From SAR86 cluster bacterium (GTDB lineage: Bacteria > Pseudomonadota > Gammaproteobacteria > Magnimaribacterales > Magnimaribacteraceae), in contig CP097969.1 in the NCBI GenBank assembly GCA_023703575.1, positions 1,025,517 through 1,089,516 on the forward strand: DNA of 64,000 bases. Reading direction: 5' to 3'. How positions within the stretch are numbered: the first letter of the stretch is position 1; the number at the start of each line of letters is the position of its first letter. Below the pieces are notes generated by a model. That model saw nothing but the letters and a program-made list of their open reading frames with translations. It did not search any database and had not been told where the DNA came from. Positions 8,494-18,311 of this stretch are shown here, piece after piece. The position numbers and the translations under genes were made by a program.

Positions 8494-9255
8494 CTAATTA
8501 TTTGACCTGACCTGAAGAACGTCATAAACAGCTCTGTTATCACAAGTCATAAGATCTCCGTAAATTGATTGCATGGCTTGATTGCCACCACCGTTGACAG
8601 CCATGTCAACTGCTTTACCCCACTCTACGAGGTTATCTGCAGTTTGACTCCACAAGAAATCAGCCGTGAAACGAGAAGGCAAACCAGATCCAGGCCACCA
8701 GCGTCCAGCTCCTCCTGTCATGCCCTGAGAATCTGAATAATCATTGTATTTTTTGTCAGCAGCTAAGACCTGATCATAAGTTGTCCCTTCTGTAAGAGTA
8801 CACCAAACAATAGTTGATACTCCTGTATCATCACCATCACTTGATTCAGATTGTCTAACACTTTCGTAACCCCAATTTACATGATCAAAGCAAGGCGTTA
8901 CTCTATCAAACTTAGAGTTTATTTTTACTCCTTCAGGTTCTCTCATTAATTGTTGTGCCTTTCCGAGCTCCTCCCAAGTTGGTGAAGCTCCTACCCAGAA
9001 AAAATCAGCTTCTTCTTCGTCGCTGTAAAAATTTACTGAAAAAATCCAAGCACTGTATTGGAAATCAGTCTCATCGGCATATTCATTCCACTCTTCAGTA
9101 ACCTTTAATAAGTCTTCCATATCTTTGCCATCTGCGTAATTACAAGCAAAACTCTCAACTGGAATAAAAGTAGGCTGGATATGATCATCTGAAAGAATAT
9201 TAAAAGAAAATAATATTGATACAGCAGATATAGCTGCGCTTAATTTGAGTTGCAT
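8494..9255 (-). CDS. Exported four-cysteine two-domain protein, paralog 5, first gene of the array (function unknown)
   Basis: 253 residues from the ATG at 9255, chosen because GGAG lies six bases before it; an ATG at 9267 would place four more residues ahead of the signal peptide. The signal ends before DDH. Domain A has DGKDMEDLL, EEWNEYADE, SAWIFSV, DFFWVGA and ELGKAQ; domain B has TEGTTYDQV, YNDYSDSQGM, GGAGRWWPGSG, ADFLWSQ and EWGKAVDM, then a 10-residue insertion shared with paralog 4 and CDNRAVYDV. WN has become YN in domain B. It is promoter-proximal and preceded by a ~78 nt leader. Confidence 0.83.
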   Translation of the reverse strand: MQLKLSAAISAVSILFSFNILSDDHIQPTFIPVESFACNYADGKDMEDLLKVTEEWNEYADETDFQYSAWIFSVNFYSDEEEADFFWVGASPTWEELGKAQQLMREPEGVKINSKFDRVTPCFDHVNWGYESVRQSESSDGDDTGVSTIVWCTLTEGTTYDQVLAADKKYNDYSDSQGMTGGAGRWWPGSGLPSRFTADFLWSQTADNLVEWGKAVDMAVNGGGNQAMQSIYGDLMTCDNRAVYDVLQVRSNN

Positions 9256-9339
9256 TAACCTCTCCATTTAACACAAGGTTTATTCCTTGAGTTCTTAGCC
9301 ATGTGAGAATGCTCCCCAACTATCTCCGACCGGACAAAT

Positions 9340-9368
9340 ACAGTATTTGGTTTTTGAGTTCTCGTCAA
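9340..9368 (-). promoter_or_regulatory. Sigma70-type promoter of the paralog array
   Basis: On the minus strand TTGACG (9363-9368) is separated by exactly 17 bp from TACTGT (9340-9345), about 85 bp before the first paralog start. The -35 matches consensus at five of six positions; the -10 keeps the three most conserved bases. The implied leader of ~78 nt contains a small hairpin (CAAGG/CCTTG, 9274-9289) shortly before the ribosome binding site. Motif-based call only. Confidence 0.55.
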
Positions 9369-9377
9369 TATGTTTAT

Positions 9378-10148
9378 TTAATGTTTCCTGCCTCTCCAAA
9401 ATTTACTCTTTAGAAAATTTAAAAGCGTATTATTTTTTAATGTATAGATATCTATTTGGTCATAAAGATCTCTTAATCCCTCTGGATCTTCAAAAAGTTT
9501 GATCCGTGTAACTCCATCAATAGTTGGATCAAGTTCTTTAATGATATTTGCAGGGTTTCCTCCAACTATTACATTATCTGGAACATCCTTTACAACAACA
9601 GCTCCTGCAGCAACTATGCTATTTTTTCCTATAGTCACCCCCTTTCCTATCATGGCCCTATCTCCAATCCATACATTATCTTCTAGAGTTACAGGAGATG
9701 ATTTACCGACAGGTGTTGCTCGATCGTATATGCCGTGCCAATCTGCATCTGAGATATAAGCACTATTAGCAAACATACAGCCATCCCCTATTGTTATCTT
9801 TGATGCTGAAGCAATCCTAACCCCTGGAGTTAATAAGCAATATTTCCCTATAGATATTTCTCCTTCATGATCTTCCAAGCTCCATGTGGTTAGGTGAATA
9901 TAGTTATCAGGAGAAGCTACCATAGTAGGATAATCATCAATTGATATATTGCTTCCATATACATCAAAATATCGAGCTCCCATAATATTGTGACCCTTTC
10001 CGAAATACTCAAATTGGGGAGCTAAATAGTTATCTACATAAAAATTATTGTATTTAGCAAATAGCTTTTTTAGCCAATATGGTCTGTGATCTTTTCTGAT
10101 GTCTTGCCTCTTGCGTACATGATAAGATAGGCACCTTCTATGGAACAA
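9378..10148 (-). CDS. Hexapeptide-repeat acyltransferase (maltose/colanic-acid O-acetyltransferase type)
   Basis: Probable acetyl-CoA-dependent O-acetyltransferase acting on a sugar or surface glycan. The C-terminal half is a left-handed beta-helix with isoleucine/valine hexapeptide turns ([42 protein letters not shown]) and the GNPA ending typical of the LacA/WbbJ group; a conserved DADWHG carries the probable catalytic histidine. The start is doubtful: no ATG exists before residue ~56, so the call uses a TTG at 10148 that overlaps the divergent MATE gene by 9 bp, and has no good ribosome binding site. A more internal non-ATG start is possible. The acceptor is unknown. Confidence 0.8.
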   Translation of the reverse strand: MFHRRCLSYHVRKRQDIRKDHRPYWLKKLFAKYNNFYVDNYLAPQFEYFGKGHNIMGARYFDVYGSNISIDDYPTMVASPDNYIHLTTWSLEDHEGEISIGKYCLLTPGVRIASASKITIGDGCMFANSAYISDADWHGIYDRATPVGKSSPVTLEDNVWIGDRAMIGKGVTIGKNSIVAAGAVVVKDVPDNVIVGGNPANIIKELDPTIDGVTRIKLFEDPEGLRDLYDQIDIYTLKNNTLLNFLKSKFWRGRKH

Positions 10149-11525
10149 CCCTTGGACTCAAAAAAGAGCTTTTTTTCTGAAAGATCTCTTACAGAAGCTA
10201 GTAGTTTTTTTAAGCTAGCCATACCTATGTTCCTTACTCAGCTAGCCCTTCAATTTATTCAAGTTAACTCAGTTATACAAAGTGGAAACTACTCTACTGA
10301 TGTGCAAGCTGGAATTATGTTAGCTGGTAATATCTGGTTTCCAATTATGGTAGGAATTGGCGGAGTGCTTTTCTTCGTAACACCCATGGTAGCTCAATTC
10401 TATGGCGCAAGAAATCTTAAAGATATAGGGCCCTTAGCAAGGCAGGCGATATGGTTGTCAATTCCAATAATTTTAGTAGGAATGTTTATTCTATCTCAGG
10501 CCTCTTTCATATTGACAGTTGCAAAAGTTGATCCATCGATTATCAAGTACTCAGAAGAATACTTGGATTATTTTATGTTCGCTCTCCCAGCCATTCTCTT
10601 GAGTCAACCTCTGCGTTCTTTGTGTGAAGGCGTAACCAGGCCCTTACCAATAACTTTATTGAATATTTTGATGTTAATCATCGCCATAATTGGAAATTAT
10701 ACTTTCATCTATGGAAATTTCGGCTTCCCTGAAATGGGAGCTAAAGGAGCTGGTCTTTCGGCTATTATCGGAACCTGGACTACTTTTTTACTGCTAATCA
10801 TTTATCTCAAATTTAAATCAGGCTTTGGTACTGAACTTTTCTCCCGATTTGATCTGCCAAATATAAAAATTCTTGGAGAAATACTTAGAGGCGGTATTCC
10901 GGTTGGGTTTGGAAATTTCATCGAACTAAGCATGTTTAGTGGAGCAGGAATCATCCTTGGACGATTTGGCAGTGAAGTTATTGCTGCTAACGGCATAGCA
11001 ATGACTATCGGTGGGCTCTTTTTTATGATTCCCTTATCTATTGGAAATGCAGCTGCAGTTAGAGTGGGAAATAATGTCGGTGCCAATGACATGAAAGGAG
11101 CCAAATACAGTTCTTATTTCTCTCTTAGACTAGCAACAGTCAGTGCTCTCATAATGAGTTTAATTATTATCCTAAATGCTGAGTTCATGTCGAGTTTGTT
11201 AAATAATAATTCTGAGGTGATAGCTTTGGCAGTAATATTGTTGAGCTTTGCTGCATTCTTTCAACTCGCTGATGGTTTAGCTATGGCTAGTATCGGAAGT
11301 ATGAGGGGTTACAAAGACACTTTTGGACCAATGAAGATTATGGCTATTTCATATTGGGGTGTCGGATTGCCTCTAGGTATTATCCTTTCTATTACAGATA
11401 TTGTGACTACTCAAATGGGCGCTGTGGGCATGTGGACAGGCATGGCCTCAGGCTTATTAGTTGCCGCCGTATTGATGGTAAGAAGGGTACGAATAATATC
11501 TACAAAATTTATTAATGAAAATTGA
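10140..11525 (+). CDS. MATE family efflux transporter
   Basis: Inner-membrane Na+- or H+-coupled exporter of the multidrug and toxin extrusion type. 461 residues with about twelve hydrophobic helices in two similar halves; the region around [14 protein letters not shown] and the mirror segment around [13 protein letters not shown] are the paired MATE signatures. Normal length for NorM-like proteins. The ATG at 10140 overlaps the 5' end of the divergent acyltransferase, so its promoter must lie within that gene. tusA starts inside its last codons, suggesting cotranscription. The substrate cannot be deduced. Confidence 0.9.
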   Translation: MEQPLDSKKSFFSERSLTEASSFFKLAIPMFLTQLALQFIQVNSVIQSGNYSTDVQAGIMLAGNIWFPIMVGIGGVLFFVTPMVAQFYGARNLKDIGPLARQAIWLSIPIILVGMFILSQASFILTVAKVDPSIIKYSEEYLDYFMFALPAILLSQPLRSLCEGVTRPLPITLLNILMLIIAIIGNYTFIYGNFGFPEMGAKGAGLSAIIGTWTTFLLLIIYLKFKSGFGTELFSRFDLPNIKILGEILRGGIPVGFGNFIELSMFSGAGIILGRFGSEVIAANGIAMTIGGLFFMIPLSIGNAAAVRVGNNVGANDMKGAKYSSYFSLRLATVSALIMSLIIILNAEFMSSLLNNNSEVIALAVILLSFAAFFQLADGLAMASIGSMRGYKDTFGPMKIMAISYWGVGLPLGIILSITDIVTTQMGAVGMWTGMASGLLVAAVLMVRRVRIISTKFINEN

Positions 11526-11751
11526 AGTAAATGCGCTGGGTTTAATATGTCCTGAACCTATTATGCTCTTGCATAAAGCTATCAGAGATTCAGACTCTGG
11601 AGACTTAATTGAGTTAGTTGCCTCTGATAAGAGTACCGAAAGAGACGTTGAAAAATTTTGCGAATTTCTGGGTCACAAACTTGTAGAAAAAAAAGTTACA
11701 AAGGATAGTCTTTATTTTGTTGTTCAAAAGAGAGATAAGAATATAATTTAA
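11515..11751 (+). CDS. tusA: TusA-family sulfur carrier protein
   Basis: Small sulfur-relay protein that carries persulfide sulfur to acceptors such as the tRNA 2-thiouridine pathway. 78 residues, matching family length. The signature CPEP with its sulfur-accepting cysteine is at residues 12-15 (LICPEPIM), followed by the two-helix, four-strand fold pattern. It overlaps the end of the MATE gene by 11 bp, so it is probably translationally coupled to it. The partner Tus proteins are not in this window. Other TusA-like paralogs (YedF, YeeD) have related sequence, so the exact pathway is inferred. Confidence 0.9.
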   Translation: MKIEVNALGLICPEPIMLLHKAIRDSDSGDLIELVASDKSTERDVEKFCEFLGHKLVEKKVTKDSLYFVVQKRDKNII

Positions 11752-11764
11752 AGAGGAGGGTTAA

Positions 11765-12787
11765 ATGACATATATAAATAAACAATGGTTACTTGATCAA
11801 AGACCTAAAGGAATGCCTGGGGATGAGTGCTGGAAACTTAATGAAGAAGAAGTCCGTCCTTTAGAAAAAGGAGAAGTGTTAATAAAAATTCTATATCTCT
11901 CAATTGATCCTTATATGAGAGGAAGAATGAATGATGGAGAGTCCTACGCTGATCCAGCAGCACTAGGAGAGCCTATGACAGGTGAATCAGTTGGAGTTGT
12001 AGTTGAAAGTGAATCAGACAAGTTTATGAAAGGTGATTACCTTTGCGTTCATAAAGGTTGGCAAACTTATATTATTGCAAACGATGAAGAACCTGCTTTA
12101 TTTAAAGCTGATCCTTCTATTGTACCTCTGCAAACTTATCTTGGCACTGTTGGAATGCCAGGAAGAACAGCATATTTTGGACTCTTGAGAGTTGGTTTAC
12201 CAAAATCAGGTGAAACAATAGTAGTTTCAGCAGCATCGGGAGCTGTTGGAACAGTGGTTGGGCAGATGGGTAAAATACTCGGATGCAGAGTTGTAGGAGT
12301 TGCTGGCGGGGAGAAGAAATGTGCTTATGTAAAAGATGAGCTAGGCTTTGATGAATGCATAGATTATAAAGCAGGAAATATTCAAGAAGAGCTATCTAAA
12401 GCTTGTCCTGATGGAATTGATATTTATTTTGAGAACGTAGGAGGTCCTGTCAGTAAAGCAGTAGCGACTCTTTTAAATGAAGGATCTCGTGTTCCTATTT
12501 GTGGTTTTATATCAGCTTATAACTCTGAAGATATGACAAAAGAAGAAACACCTTTTCATATTTTTGGAGCATTAGATCCTGCTCCTGAACATAGATTCTT
12601 TGTTGTAACAGAATGGTTCAAGGAATGGAGAGAAGCAACGGAAGAGTTATCTAAGTGGATATCCGAAGGTAAAATCAAATATGAAGAGACGATTACTGAA
12701 GGTTTCGAAAATGCTCCTCAAGGTCTTAGGGATGTTTTAAGTGGAAAGAATTTTGGTAAGCAACTTATTAAAGTTGCAGAAGAGTAA
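11765..12787 (+). CDS. Zinc-independent medium-chain NADP-dependent alkenal/one oxidoreductase (CurA-like)
   Basis: Likely reduces the double bond of alpha,beta-unsaturated aldehydes or ketones with NADPH, like CurA or prostaglandin reductase. 340 residues. The N-terminal catalytic domain shows YLSIDPYMRGRM and the Rossmann domain shows AASGAVGTVVGQ (dinucleotide-binding loop), CRVVGVAGG and FENVGG. No zinc-ligand cysteines of true alcohol dehydrogenases are present, as expected for this branch. It has a strong ribosome binding site (AGGAGG 8 bp before the ATG). It ends exactly where the convergent enoyl-CoA hydratase ends, with no gap. Confidence 0.92.
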   Translation: MTYINKQWLLDQRPKGMPGDECWKLNEEEVRPLEKGEVLIKILYLSIDPYMRGRMNDGESYADPAALGEPMTGESVGVVVESESDKFMKGDYLCVHKGWQTYIIANDEEPALFKADPSIVPLQTYLGTVGMPGRTAYFGLLRVGLPKSGETIVVSAASGAVGTVVGQMGKILGCRVVGVAGGEKKCAYVKDELGFDECIDYKAGNIQEELSKACPDGIDIYFENVGGPVSKAVATLLNEGSRVPICGFISAYNSEDMTKEETPFHIFGALDPAPEHRFFVVTEWFKEWREATEELSKWISEGKIKYEETITEGFENAPQGLRDVLSGKNFGKQLIKVAEE

Positions 12788-13621
12788 TTATTCCCCTTTC
12801 CATTCAAATTTTATTTCGTTTTCGATGTTTTCCTGAGCATTAAGTAGGGACCTCATTGCTCTAGCTGCATCTTTAGAATTCATAGTTACATCGAAAGCTT
12901 TCTGCTCTAGAAGTAGACTATCTTCTAAAGACATTTCTAGTCCTTGGTGAATGATTTTCTTTACCTGGCTCAATGCTATCGGTGCTCTATTAACAAGATC
13001 CTCGCAATACTCATCGAGCTCTTCTTTAAATTTTTTCTCAGTTAAAAGTTTATTAATTATTCCCAAATTATGAGCCTCTAAAGGTTTCAAGAGTTTCGCA
13101 TGTAAAATTAAGTCTAATGCCCTTGAAGAACCAATGAGTCTGGATAGTCTTTGCGTCCCACCTCCTCCAGGAAGGATACCTACTGATGTTTCCGGAAGGC
13201 CAATTAAAAAGTCTCCATCCGCCATTACTCTCAAATCACAACCCAAAGAAAATTCGCACCCACCTCCTGCTGTATTTCCGTTGATTCCAGCCACTACTAT
13301 TGCGTCTAACTCTCTCAGTCTTAAGAGCATTCTATGGAATGCATGAAGCTCTTTAGGATTTCTAGCTTCTTTATTCGATTCAATATTCTTTTCCGCTGAG
13401 TCAGCTAGCTCTCCGACTTCATAATGTCTTATGAATACATTTTCTCCTTCTCCTGTAAAAGCCAGAACACGTAAGTCATCTTTTTTTTCAATGATGTCTA
13501 AAAATTTATGGATTTCTTGGACTCCAGATGAGTTTAATGTATGTGAAGGCGGATTAGAGAGATAGCAAATCATGTAATGGCCTCTATCCTCAATCCGTAA
13601 ATGATCAAAATTATCTACCAT
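12788..13621 (-). CDS. Enoyl-CoA hydratase/isomerase family protein
   Basis: Crotonase-fold enzyme acting on an acyl-CoA. 277 residues. The oxyanion-hole segment and both catalytic acids of hydratases are present: [12 protein letters not shown] (first Glu) and [18 protein letters not shown] (second Glu), so hydratase activity is plausible rather than a divergent crotonase. The ATG at 13621 overlaps the sucD stop by 7 bp, making it the last gene of the sucCD unit, an unusual partner for succinyl-CoA synthetase. The true acyl-CoA substrate is unknown. Confidence 0.9.
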   Translation of the reverse strand: MVDNFDHLRIEDRGHYMICYLSNPPSHTLNSSGVQEIHKFLDIIEKKDDLRVLAFTGEGENVFIRHYEVGELADSAEKNIESNKEARNPKELHAFHRMLLRLRELDAIVVAGINGNTAGGGCEFSLGCDLRVMADGDFLIGLPETSVGILPGGGGTQRLSRLIGSSRALDLILHAKLLKPLEAHNLGIINKLLTEKKFKEELDEYCEDLVNRAPIALSQVKKIIHQGLEMSLEDSLLLEQKAFDVTMNSKDAARAMRSLLNAQENIENEIKFEWKGE

Positions 13622-14487
13622 CCTGTAACCTCAGCTACTCCTTTTCCTATTTCTGCAGGACTCTTTACAGTATAAACACCTGCCAATTCTAACGCTTTAA
13701 ATTTTTCCTCTGCTGTTCCTTTTCCACCAGCGATTATAGCCCCTGCATGCCCCATTCTTTTACCGGGAGGAGCTGTTACACCTGCTATATAAGATACGAC
13801 AGGCTTAGTCACATTAGATTGTATAAACTCTGCTGCTGCTTCTTCAGCTGTTCCTCCGATCTCGCCCACCATTACAATAGCCTCAGTTGACTTATCTTTT
13901 TCGAATAAATCCAGAACATCTATAAAACTGGTTCCAGGTATAGGATCACCTCCTATTCCGACACAACTTGTTTGTCCAAAGCCAAGATCTGTTGTCTGCT
14001 TTACCGCTTCATAAGTTAAAGTCCCTGATCTAGATATAATTCCAACCTTACCAGGTAAATGTATATCTCCAGGCATAATGCCCATCTTAGCTTCACCAGG
14101 TGTGATTATGCCAGGGCAATTTGGTCCTATTAAGCGGGCACCAAGTTCATCACATCGTACCTTTACCTCTAACATATCTATAGTAGGAATGCCTTCAGTA
14201 ATGCAAACTATTAAAGAAATACCAGATTCAGCAGCCTCAAGAATTGAGGCCTTACAGAATTTTGCAGGGACAAAAATTATACTTGCTGATGCACCTGTAG
14301 CGTCTACGGCTTCTTTTACCGAATTAAAGACAGGAAGATCGAGATGAATTTGGCCGCCTTTTCCAGGTGTCACCCCTCCTACAAGCTGCGTGCCGTAGTC
14401 AATACATTGAATACAGTGTTGTGTGGCCTGTCCTCCAGTAAATCCTTGACAAATAACCTTAGTACTTTCATTGATAAGAATACTCAC
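13615..14487 (-). CDS. sucD: Succinyl-CoA ligase [ADP-forming] subunit alpha
   Basis: With SucC converts succinyl-CoA to succinate with nucleotide triphosphate formation in the TCA cycle. The start is a GTG at 14487, giving [17 protein letters not shown], the standard family N-terminus, and 290 residues, against 289 in E. coli. The GTG overlaps the sucC TGA by 4 bp and has GGGAG seven bases upstream, so translation is coupled. The CoA-binding Rossmann region, GPNCPG block and the phosphorylated histidine in MGHAGAI (about residue 246) are all visible. Confidence 0.97.
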   Translation of the reverse strand: MSILINESTKVICQGFTGGQATQHCIQCIDYGTQLVGGVTPGKGGQIHLDLPVFNSVKEAVDATGASASIIFVPAKFCKASILEAAESGISLIVCITEGIPTIDMLEVKVRCDELGARLIGPNCPGIITPGEAKMGIMPGDIHLPGKVGIISRSGTLTYEAVKQTTDLGFGQTSCVGIGGDPIPGTSFIDVLDLFEKDKSTEAIVMVGEIGGTAEEAAAEFIQSNVTKPVVSYIAGVTAPPGKRMGHAGAIIAGGKGTAEEKFKALELAGVYTVKSPAEIGKGVAEVTGW

Positions 14488-15656
14488 CCTATATCTCCCT
14501 TTGATGCTCTTACAGCTAAACTTGCTGCCTCCTCTAAATTTGATGCAGGGATGATATTCAGGTCGCATTCGTCAAGTATCTTCAATCCTTTGTGAGCATT
14601 ATTTCCTTCTAATCTAACTATGACAGGGACTGAAACTCCCGTTACTGTTAAGGCCTCTACTATCCCGTCAGCAATAACATCACAACGAACAATCCCACCA
14701 AAGATATTTATCAATACCGTATTAACATTTTCATCTGAGAGGATTATCTTAAACGCCTCAGCAACTCTTTTTGAATCAGCTGTACCACCGACATCCAAAA
14801 AATTAGCAGGCTCGCCACCGTGTAACTTGATGATATCCATGGTACCCATTGCCAAACCTGCACCATTGACCATACAGCCAATACTTCCTTCTAAAGCAAC
14901 GTAACTTAGATCCCACTCTGCTGCACTTGCCTCTCTGGGATCTTCTTGAGAGGGATCTCTTAATTCCAGGATTTGTTCCTGTCTGTAAAGAGCATTTGAA
15001 TCTACATTTATTTTTGCATCCAAACAAATTAGATCTCCTGAGGATGTAATCACTAAAGGATTCACCTCAACTAGGGATAAATCTTTATCTATAAACAATC
15101 TCACTAGACCATTAAAAATCTCAATAAATTGTAAAGTTTGTACTTCATTTAAGTTCAAGCTATTAGCTAATTGTTCTGCTTGCGGTTGATTTGGACCTTG
15201 AATAGGATCTATTTCAGCTTTATGTATTTTTTCTGGTGTCTCCTCGGCAACCTCTTCGATATTCACTCCCCCCTCCGTCGATGCCATAACAACGAGCCTT
15301 TGGGAAGCTCTATCAATCACAGCACCTAAATAAAGCTCTTTATCAATATCTGTTACTGTTTCTATTAGGATTTGGTTTACAGGTTGACCTTTCTCATCTG
15401 TTTGGAAAGTTACTAAATTTTTTCCAAGCCATTTATCAGCAAAAGCTTTAACTTTCTCAATGCTATCAACTAATTCAACTCCTCCAGACTTACCTCTTCC
15501 TCCAGCATGGACTTGTGCTTTTACTACCCACTTATCAACATTTAGAGATAAAGCTATCTTTTCAGCCTCTTGGCTAGAGGAAGCCGGCAAGCCTTCTGAA
15601 ACGGATATGTCATAATCCTTAAATAACTTCTTAGCTTGATATTCGTGTAGATTCAT
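14484..15656 (-). CDS. sucC: Succinyl-CoA ligase [ADP-forming] subunit beta
   Basis: Nucleotide-binding subunit of succinyl-CoA synthetase. 390 residues, the usual length. It begins MNLHEYQAK and shows the ATP-grasp features ([15 protein letters not shown], then EVNPLV, and the glycine-rich [11 protein letters not shown] and [10 protein letters not shown] blocks). A strong GGGAG precedes the ATG. The 111 bp gap to sdhB contains a TATAAA-like box and a CAATGCATTG palindrome, so sucCD may have its own promoter besides readthrough from sdh. sucA and sucB, which normally sit in this gap in gammaproteobacteria, are absent. Confidence 0.97.
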   Translation of the reverse strand: MNLHEYQAKKLFKDYDISVSEGLPASSSQEAEKIALSLNVDKWVVKAQVHAGGRGKSGGVELVDSIEKVKAFADKWLGKNLVTFQTDEKGQPVNQILIETVTDIDKELYLGAVIDRASQRLVVMASTEGGVNIEEVAEETPEKIHKAEIDPIQGPNQPQAEQLANSLNLNEVQTLQFIEIFNGLVRLFIDKDLSLVEVNPLVITSSGDLICLDAKINVDSNALYRQEQILELRDPSQEDPREASAAEWDLSYVALEGSIGCMVNGAGLAMGTMDIIKLHGGEPANFLDVGGTADSKRVAEAFKIILSDENVNTVLINIFGGIVRCDVIADGIVEALTVTGVSVPVIVRLEGNNAHKGLKILDECDLNIIPASNLEEAASLAVRASKGDIG

Positions 15657-15767
15657 CTTTTCTCCCTTAAATTCAATCTATAGAATTTTTATACATAGCA
15701 TCTCCGCAATGCATTGTAGAGGATAAATGAAGAACTTAGGAGTATGTTATTAAGAAAGAAATTTTTC

Positions 15768-16514
15768 TTAAGCTTTTTTTCGTGTAAGAAGTTTATTTCT
15801 GATATTAGAGATAGCTTCTGTAGGATTTAACCCTTTTGGACAGACAGATACGCAATTCATAATTCCATGACACCTATAGAGGCTGAAGGCATCTTCCAAG
15901 TCATCTAATCTTTCATCAGTAGCTTCATCTCTAGTGTCAGCAATGAATCTCCATGATTGTAATAAAGCTGCGGGTCCTAAAAATTTATCAGGATTCCACC
16001 AAAAAGAAGGGCATGAAGTTGAACAACAACCACAAAGAATACACTCGTACAGACCATCCAGTTGTTCTCTTTCTTCAGGTGATTGCGTCCTTTCAATTTC
16101 GGGTGAATCACTCTTGGTAATTAAATAAGGTCTAACCTTTTCTAGCTGATCATAGAATTGTTTCATATCGACTATCAGATCTCTTACAACAGGAAGTCCA
16201 GGCATTGGACGCAAAGTGATCTTATTCCTCTTAACCACTTCGGATAAAGGAGTGACACATGCAAGTCCATTTTTCCCATTTATATTCATGCCATCTGAAC
16301 CACATACTCCCTCTCTGCATGATCTTCTATAAGATAAGGAAGGTTCTTGTGCTTTTGCGAGATGCAAGGCATCTAGTACCATAATATCTTTATCAGTTGG
16401 CACCTCTACAATGATATCTTGCATGTAAGGTTTCTTGTCCAAAGTTGGATCATAACGATAAATACTCATCGTTATGGTTTTAATTTGAGCGACGGGTATT
16501 GATGCCGCACTCAT
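15768..16514 (-). CDS. sdhB: Succinate dehydrogenase iron-sulfur subunit
   Basis: Passes electrons from FAD in SdhA to ubiquinone. 248 residues, slightly longer than E. coli SdhB. The 2Fe-2S ligands are in SCREGVCGSDG and the following GLAC; the 4Fe-4S cluster is in CILCGCCSTSCP; the 3Fe-4S cluster and last ligand are in CHGIMNCVSVCPKGLNP. The ATG at 16514 overlaps the sdhA stop by one base (TAATG), so translation is probably coupled. The extra residues are at the N-terminus before MSIYRYDP. Confidence 0.97.
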   Translation of the reverse strand: MSAASIPVAQIKTITMSIYRYDPTLDKKPYMQDIIVEVPTDKDIMVLDALHLAKAQEPSLSYRRSCREGVCGSDGMNINGKNGLACVTPLSEVVKRNKITLRPMPGLPVVRDLIVDMKQFYDQLEKVRPYLITKSDSPEIERTQSPEEREQLDGLYECILCGCCSTSCPSFWWNPDKFLGPAALLQSWRFIADTRDEATDERLDDLEDAFSLYRCHGIMNCVSVCPKGLNPTEAISNIRNKLLTRKKA

Positions 16515-18307
16515 TAATAACTCCTAACCATTGGTTGAAAAGCTTGAACTGTTTTAGGTCTGTAGTTCACATCTCTTTTGCTAACTTCCTTTGTATCAGC
16601 GTAGTAAATTGAATGTTTTAGCCAATTTTCATCATCACGTTCAGTGAAGTCATCTCTCGCATGAGCGCCGCGGCTTTCTTTTCTCTCATTAGCGGTTATC
16701 GCTGTAGCTTCTGCTACTTCAAAAAGATTTTGCATCTCTAAAGCTTCTATCCTGGCTGTATTAAAAGCCGCAGACTTATCTTGAAGAAAAATGTCATTTA
16801 CTTCTTCCCTAGTCTTAGCTAATTCCTCGATGCCTTTTTCCATCAAATCCCCTCTTCTAAACACACCAAAATTATTCTGCATATTTTGTTGCATTTTCTC
16901 TTTAAGAACAGCTACTTGATCACCTTCTTTTGAAGCGTTTAATTTGTTTAGTCTTTCAAGTGCTTTTTCAATGTCGTCATTTGATGCGTCTTTCAACTCG
17001 ACACCTTGCTTCATAGTCTCTTCTATATATAAACCAGCAGCTCTTCCAAAGACAACAAGATCTAAAAGAGAATTTCCACCTAATCTATTTCCTCCATGAA
17101 CTGATACGCACGCTACTTCACCGGCTGCATATAAACCATTGACTATTTTGTCTTCACCATGCTCTACCGAAATAACCTGTCCATTTATATTAGTTGGTAT
17201 TCCTCCCATCATATAATGACATGTAGGCACCACTGGTATTGGTTGAACTGCAGGGTCAACACCTGCAAAAGTCTTAGAGAGTTCTGTTATTCCCGGTAAT
17301 CTCTTATGAACCACTTCAGGTCCGAGATGATCTAGTCTTAGGAAAATATGATCAGCGTTAGGTCCACAGCCTCTTCCCTCTAAAATTTCCAATGCCATAG
17401 ATCTTGCAACGACATCTCTACTGGCTAAATCTTTTGCATTTGGAGCGTACCTTTCCATGAATCTTTCACCATCTTTGTTTAAAAGATATCCACCTTCTCC
17501 CCTGCATCCCTCGGTAACTAAAGTTCCTGCTCCGTGTATTCCTGTAGGATGAAACTGCCACATTTCTATATCTTGGACAGGCATGCCGGCCCTTAAAGCC
17601 ATTCCAATGCCATCACCTGAATTAATTAAAGCATTGGTAGTAGATGAATAAATTCTACCTGCTCCTCCTGTTGCTAGAACAGTTGCCTTTGATTTTATGT
17701 AATAGATTTCACCTGTTTCAATTTTAAAGGCAATAACCCCTACAACCGCTTTATCAGCATTAAGAACTAGATCTACTGCAAACCATTCATTGAGGAAGTT
17801 GGTACCAGCCTTAAGATTAGCTTGAAAGAGAGTATGAAGCAGGCTGTGTCCTGTTCGATCAGCTGCTGCACATGTTCTAGTTGCTTGACCGCCCTTACCA
17901 TAATCCTTAGATTGTCCTCCGAAAGGTCTTTGATAAATTCGTCCTTCTTCTGTTCTAGAAAAAGGTAAACCCATATGCTCTAGTTCAAAAACAGCTTTAG
18001 GGCCTTCACTACACATATATTCTATAGCTTCCTGATCACCTATATAGTCAGACCCTTTTACAGTGTCGAACATGTGCCATCTCCAATCATCATCCGGATC
18101 ATCACTCTGTATTGCACAGGTAATACCGCCTTGGGCTGAGACAGTATGTGACCTAGTAGGAAACACTTTAGATATTACTGCAGTATTTAGTCCTGACTCA
18201 GCAAGTTGAAGAGAAGCCCTCATGCCTGCCCCGCCACCACCGACAATAATTCCATCAAACTCCATCACAGGAAGATCTTTTGCATTTATAACTTCATTAA
18301 CTAACAT
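16514..18307 (-). CDS. sdhA: Succinate dehydrogenase flavoprotein subunit
   Basis: Catalytic subunit of complex II, oxidising succinate to fumarate. 597 residues, normal length. It shows the FAD-binding glycine loop [11 protein letters not shown], the covalent-flavin histidine in [10 protein letters not shown], the GQATRTC segment, the active-site HPTGIHGAG and RGEGG stretches, and the [13 protein letters not shown] block. Four bp follow sdhD and one base overlaps sdhB. Cytoplasmic face of the inner membrane. Confidence 0.98.
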   Translation of the reverse strand: MLVNEVINAKDLPVMEFDGIIVGGGGAGMRASLQLAESGLNTAVISKVFPTRSHTVSAQGGITCAIQSDDPDDDWRWHMFDTVKGSDYIGDQEAIEYMCSEGPKAVFELEHMGLPFSRTEEGRIYQRPFGGQSKDYGKGGQATRTCAAADRTGHSLLHTLFQANLKAGTNFLNEWFAVDLVLNADKAVVGVIAFKIETGEIYYIKSKATVLATGGAGRIYSSTTNALINSGDGIGMALRAGMPVQDIEMWQFHPTGIHGAGTLVTEGCRGEGGYLLNKDGERFMERYAPNAKDLASRDVVARSMALEILEGRGCGPNADHIFLRLDHLGPEVVHKRLPGITELSKTFAGVDPAVQPIPVVPTCHYMMGGIPTNINGQVISVEHGEDKIVNGLYAAGEVACVSVHGGNRLGGNSLLDLVVFGRAAGLYIEETMKQGVELKDASNDDIEKALERLNKLNASKEGDQVAVLKEKMQQNMQNNFGVFRRGDLMEKGIEELAKTREEVNDIFLQDKSAAFNTARIEALEMQNLFEVAEATAITANERKESRGAHARDDFTERDDENWLKHSIYYADTKEVSKRDVNYRPKTVQAFQPMVRSY

Positions 18308-18311
18308 ATAT

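Larger units (their letters stand above)
5424..9255 (-). repeat. Tandem array of five diverged paralogous genes (two domains each)
   Basis: Five consecutive genes encode exported proteins of 246-253 residues that share one architecture: signal peptide ending just before a DDH tripeptide, then domain A and domain B, each beginning and ending with a cysteine. Shared blocks are C-N/x-F-x-DGK-x-x-DD in domain A, and EGK..DL, WN.Y.D, a GG..RWWP-like block, DF/DY and a terminal C-D/N-TPR-x-Y in domain B. Gene gaps are about 2-16 bp. Divergence between copies is high (only short blocks are identical), so the duplications look old. One promoter and one terminator flank the array. Confidence 0.85.

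Noticed and set aside
5424-9255. CRISPR array or short tandem repeats
   Set aside because: The repeats are diverged gene-length copies with open reading frames, not short direct repeats with spacers.
13615-14568. Longer sucD reading frame of 317 residues
   Set aside because: The extra 27 residues overlap sucC and do not match the family; the GTG at 14487 gives the standard N-terminus and a 4 bp coupling overlap.
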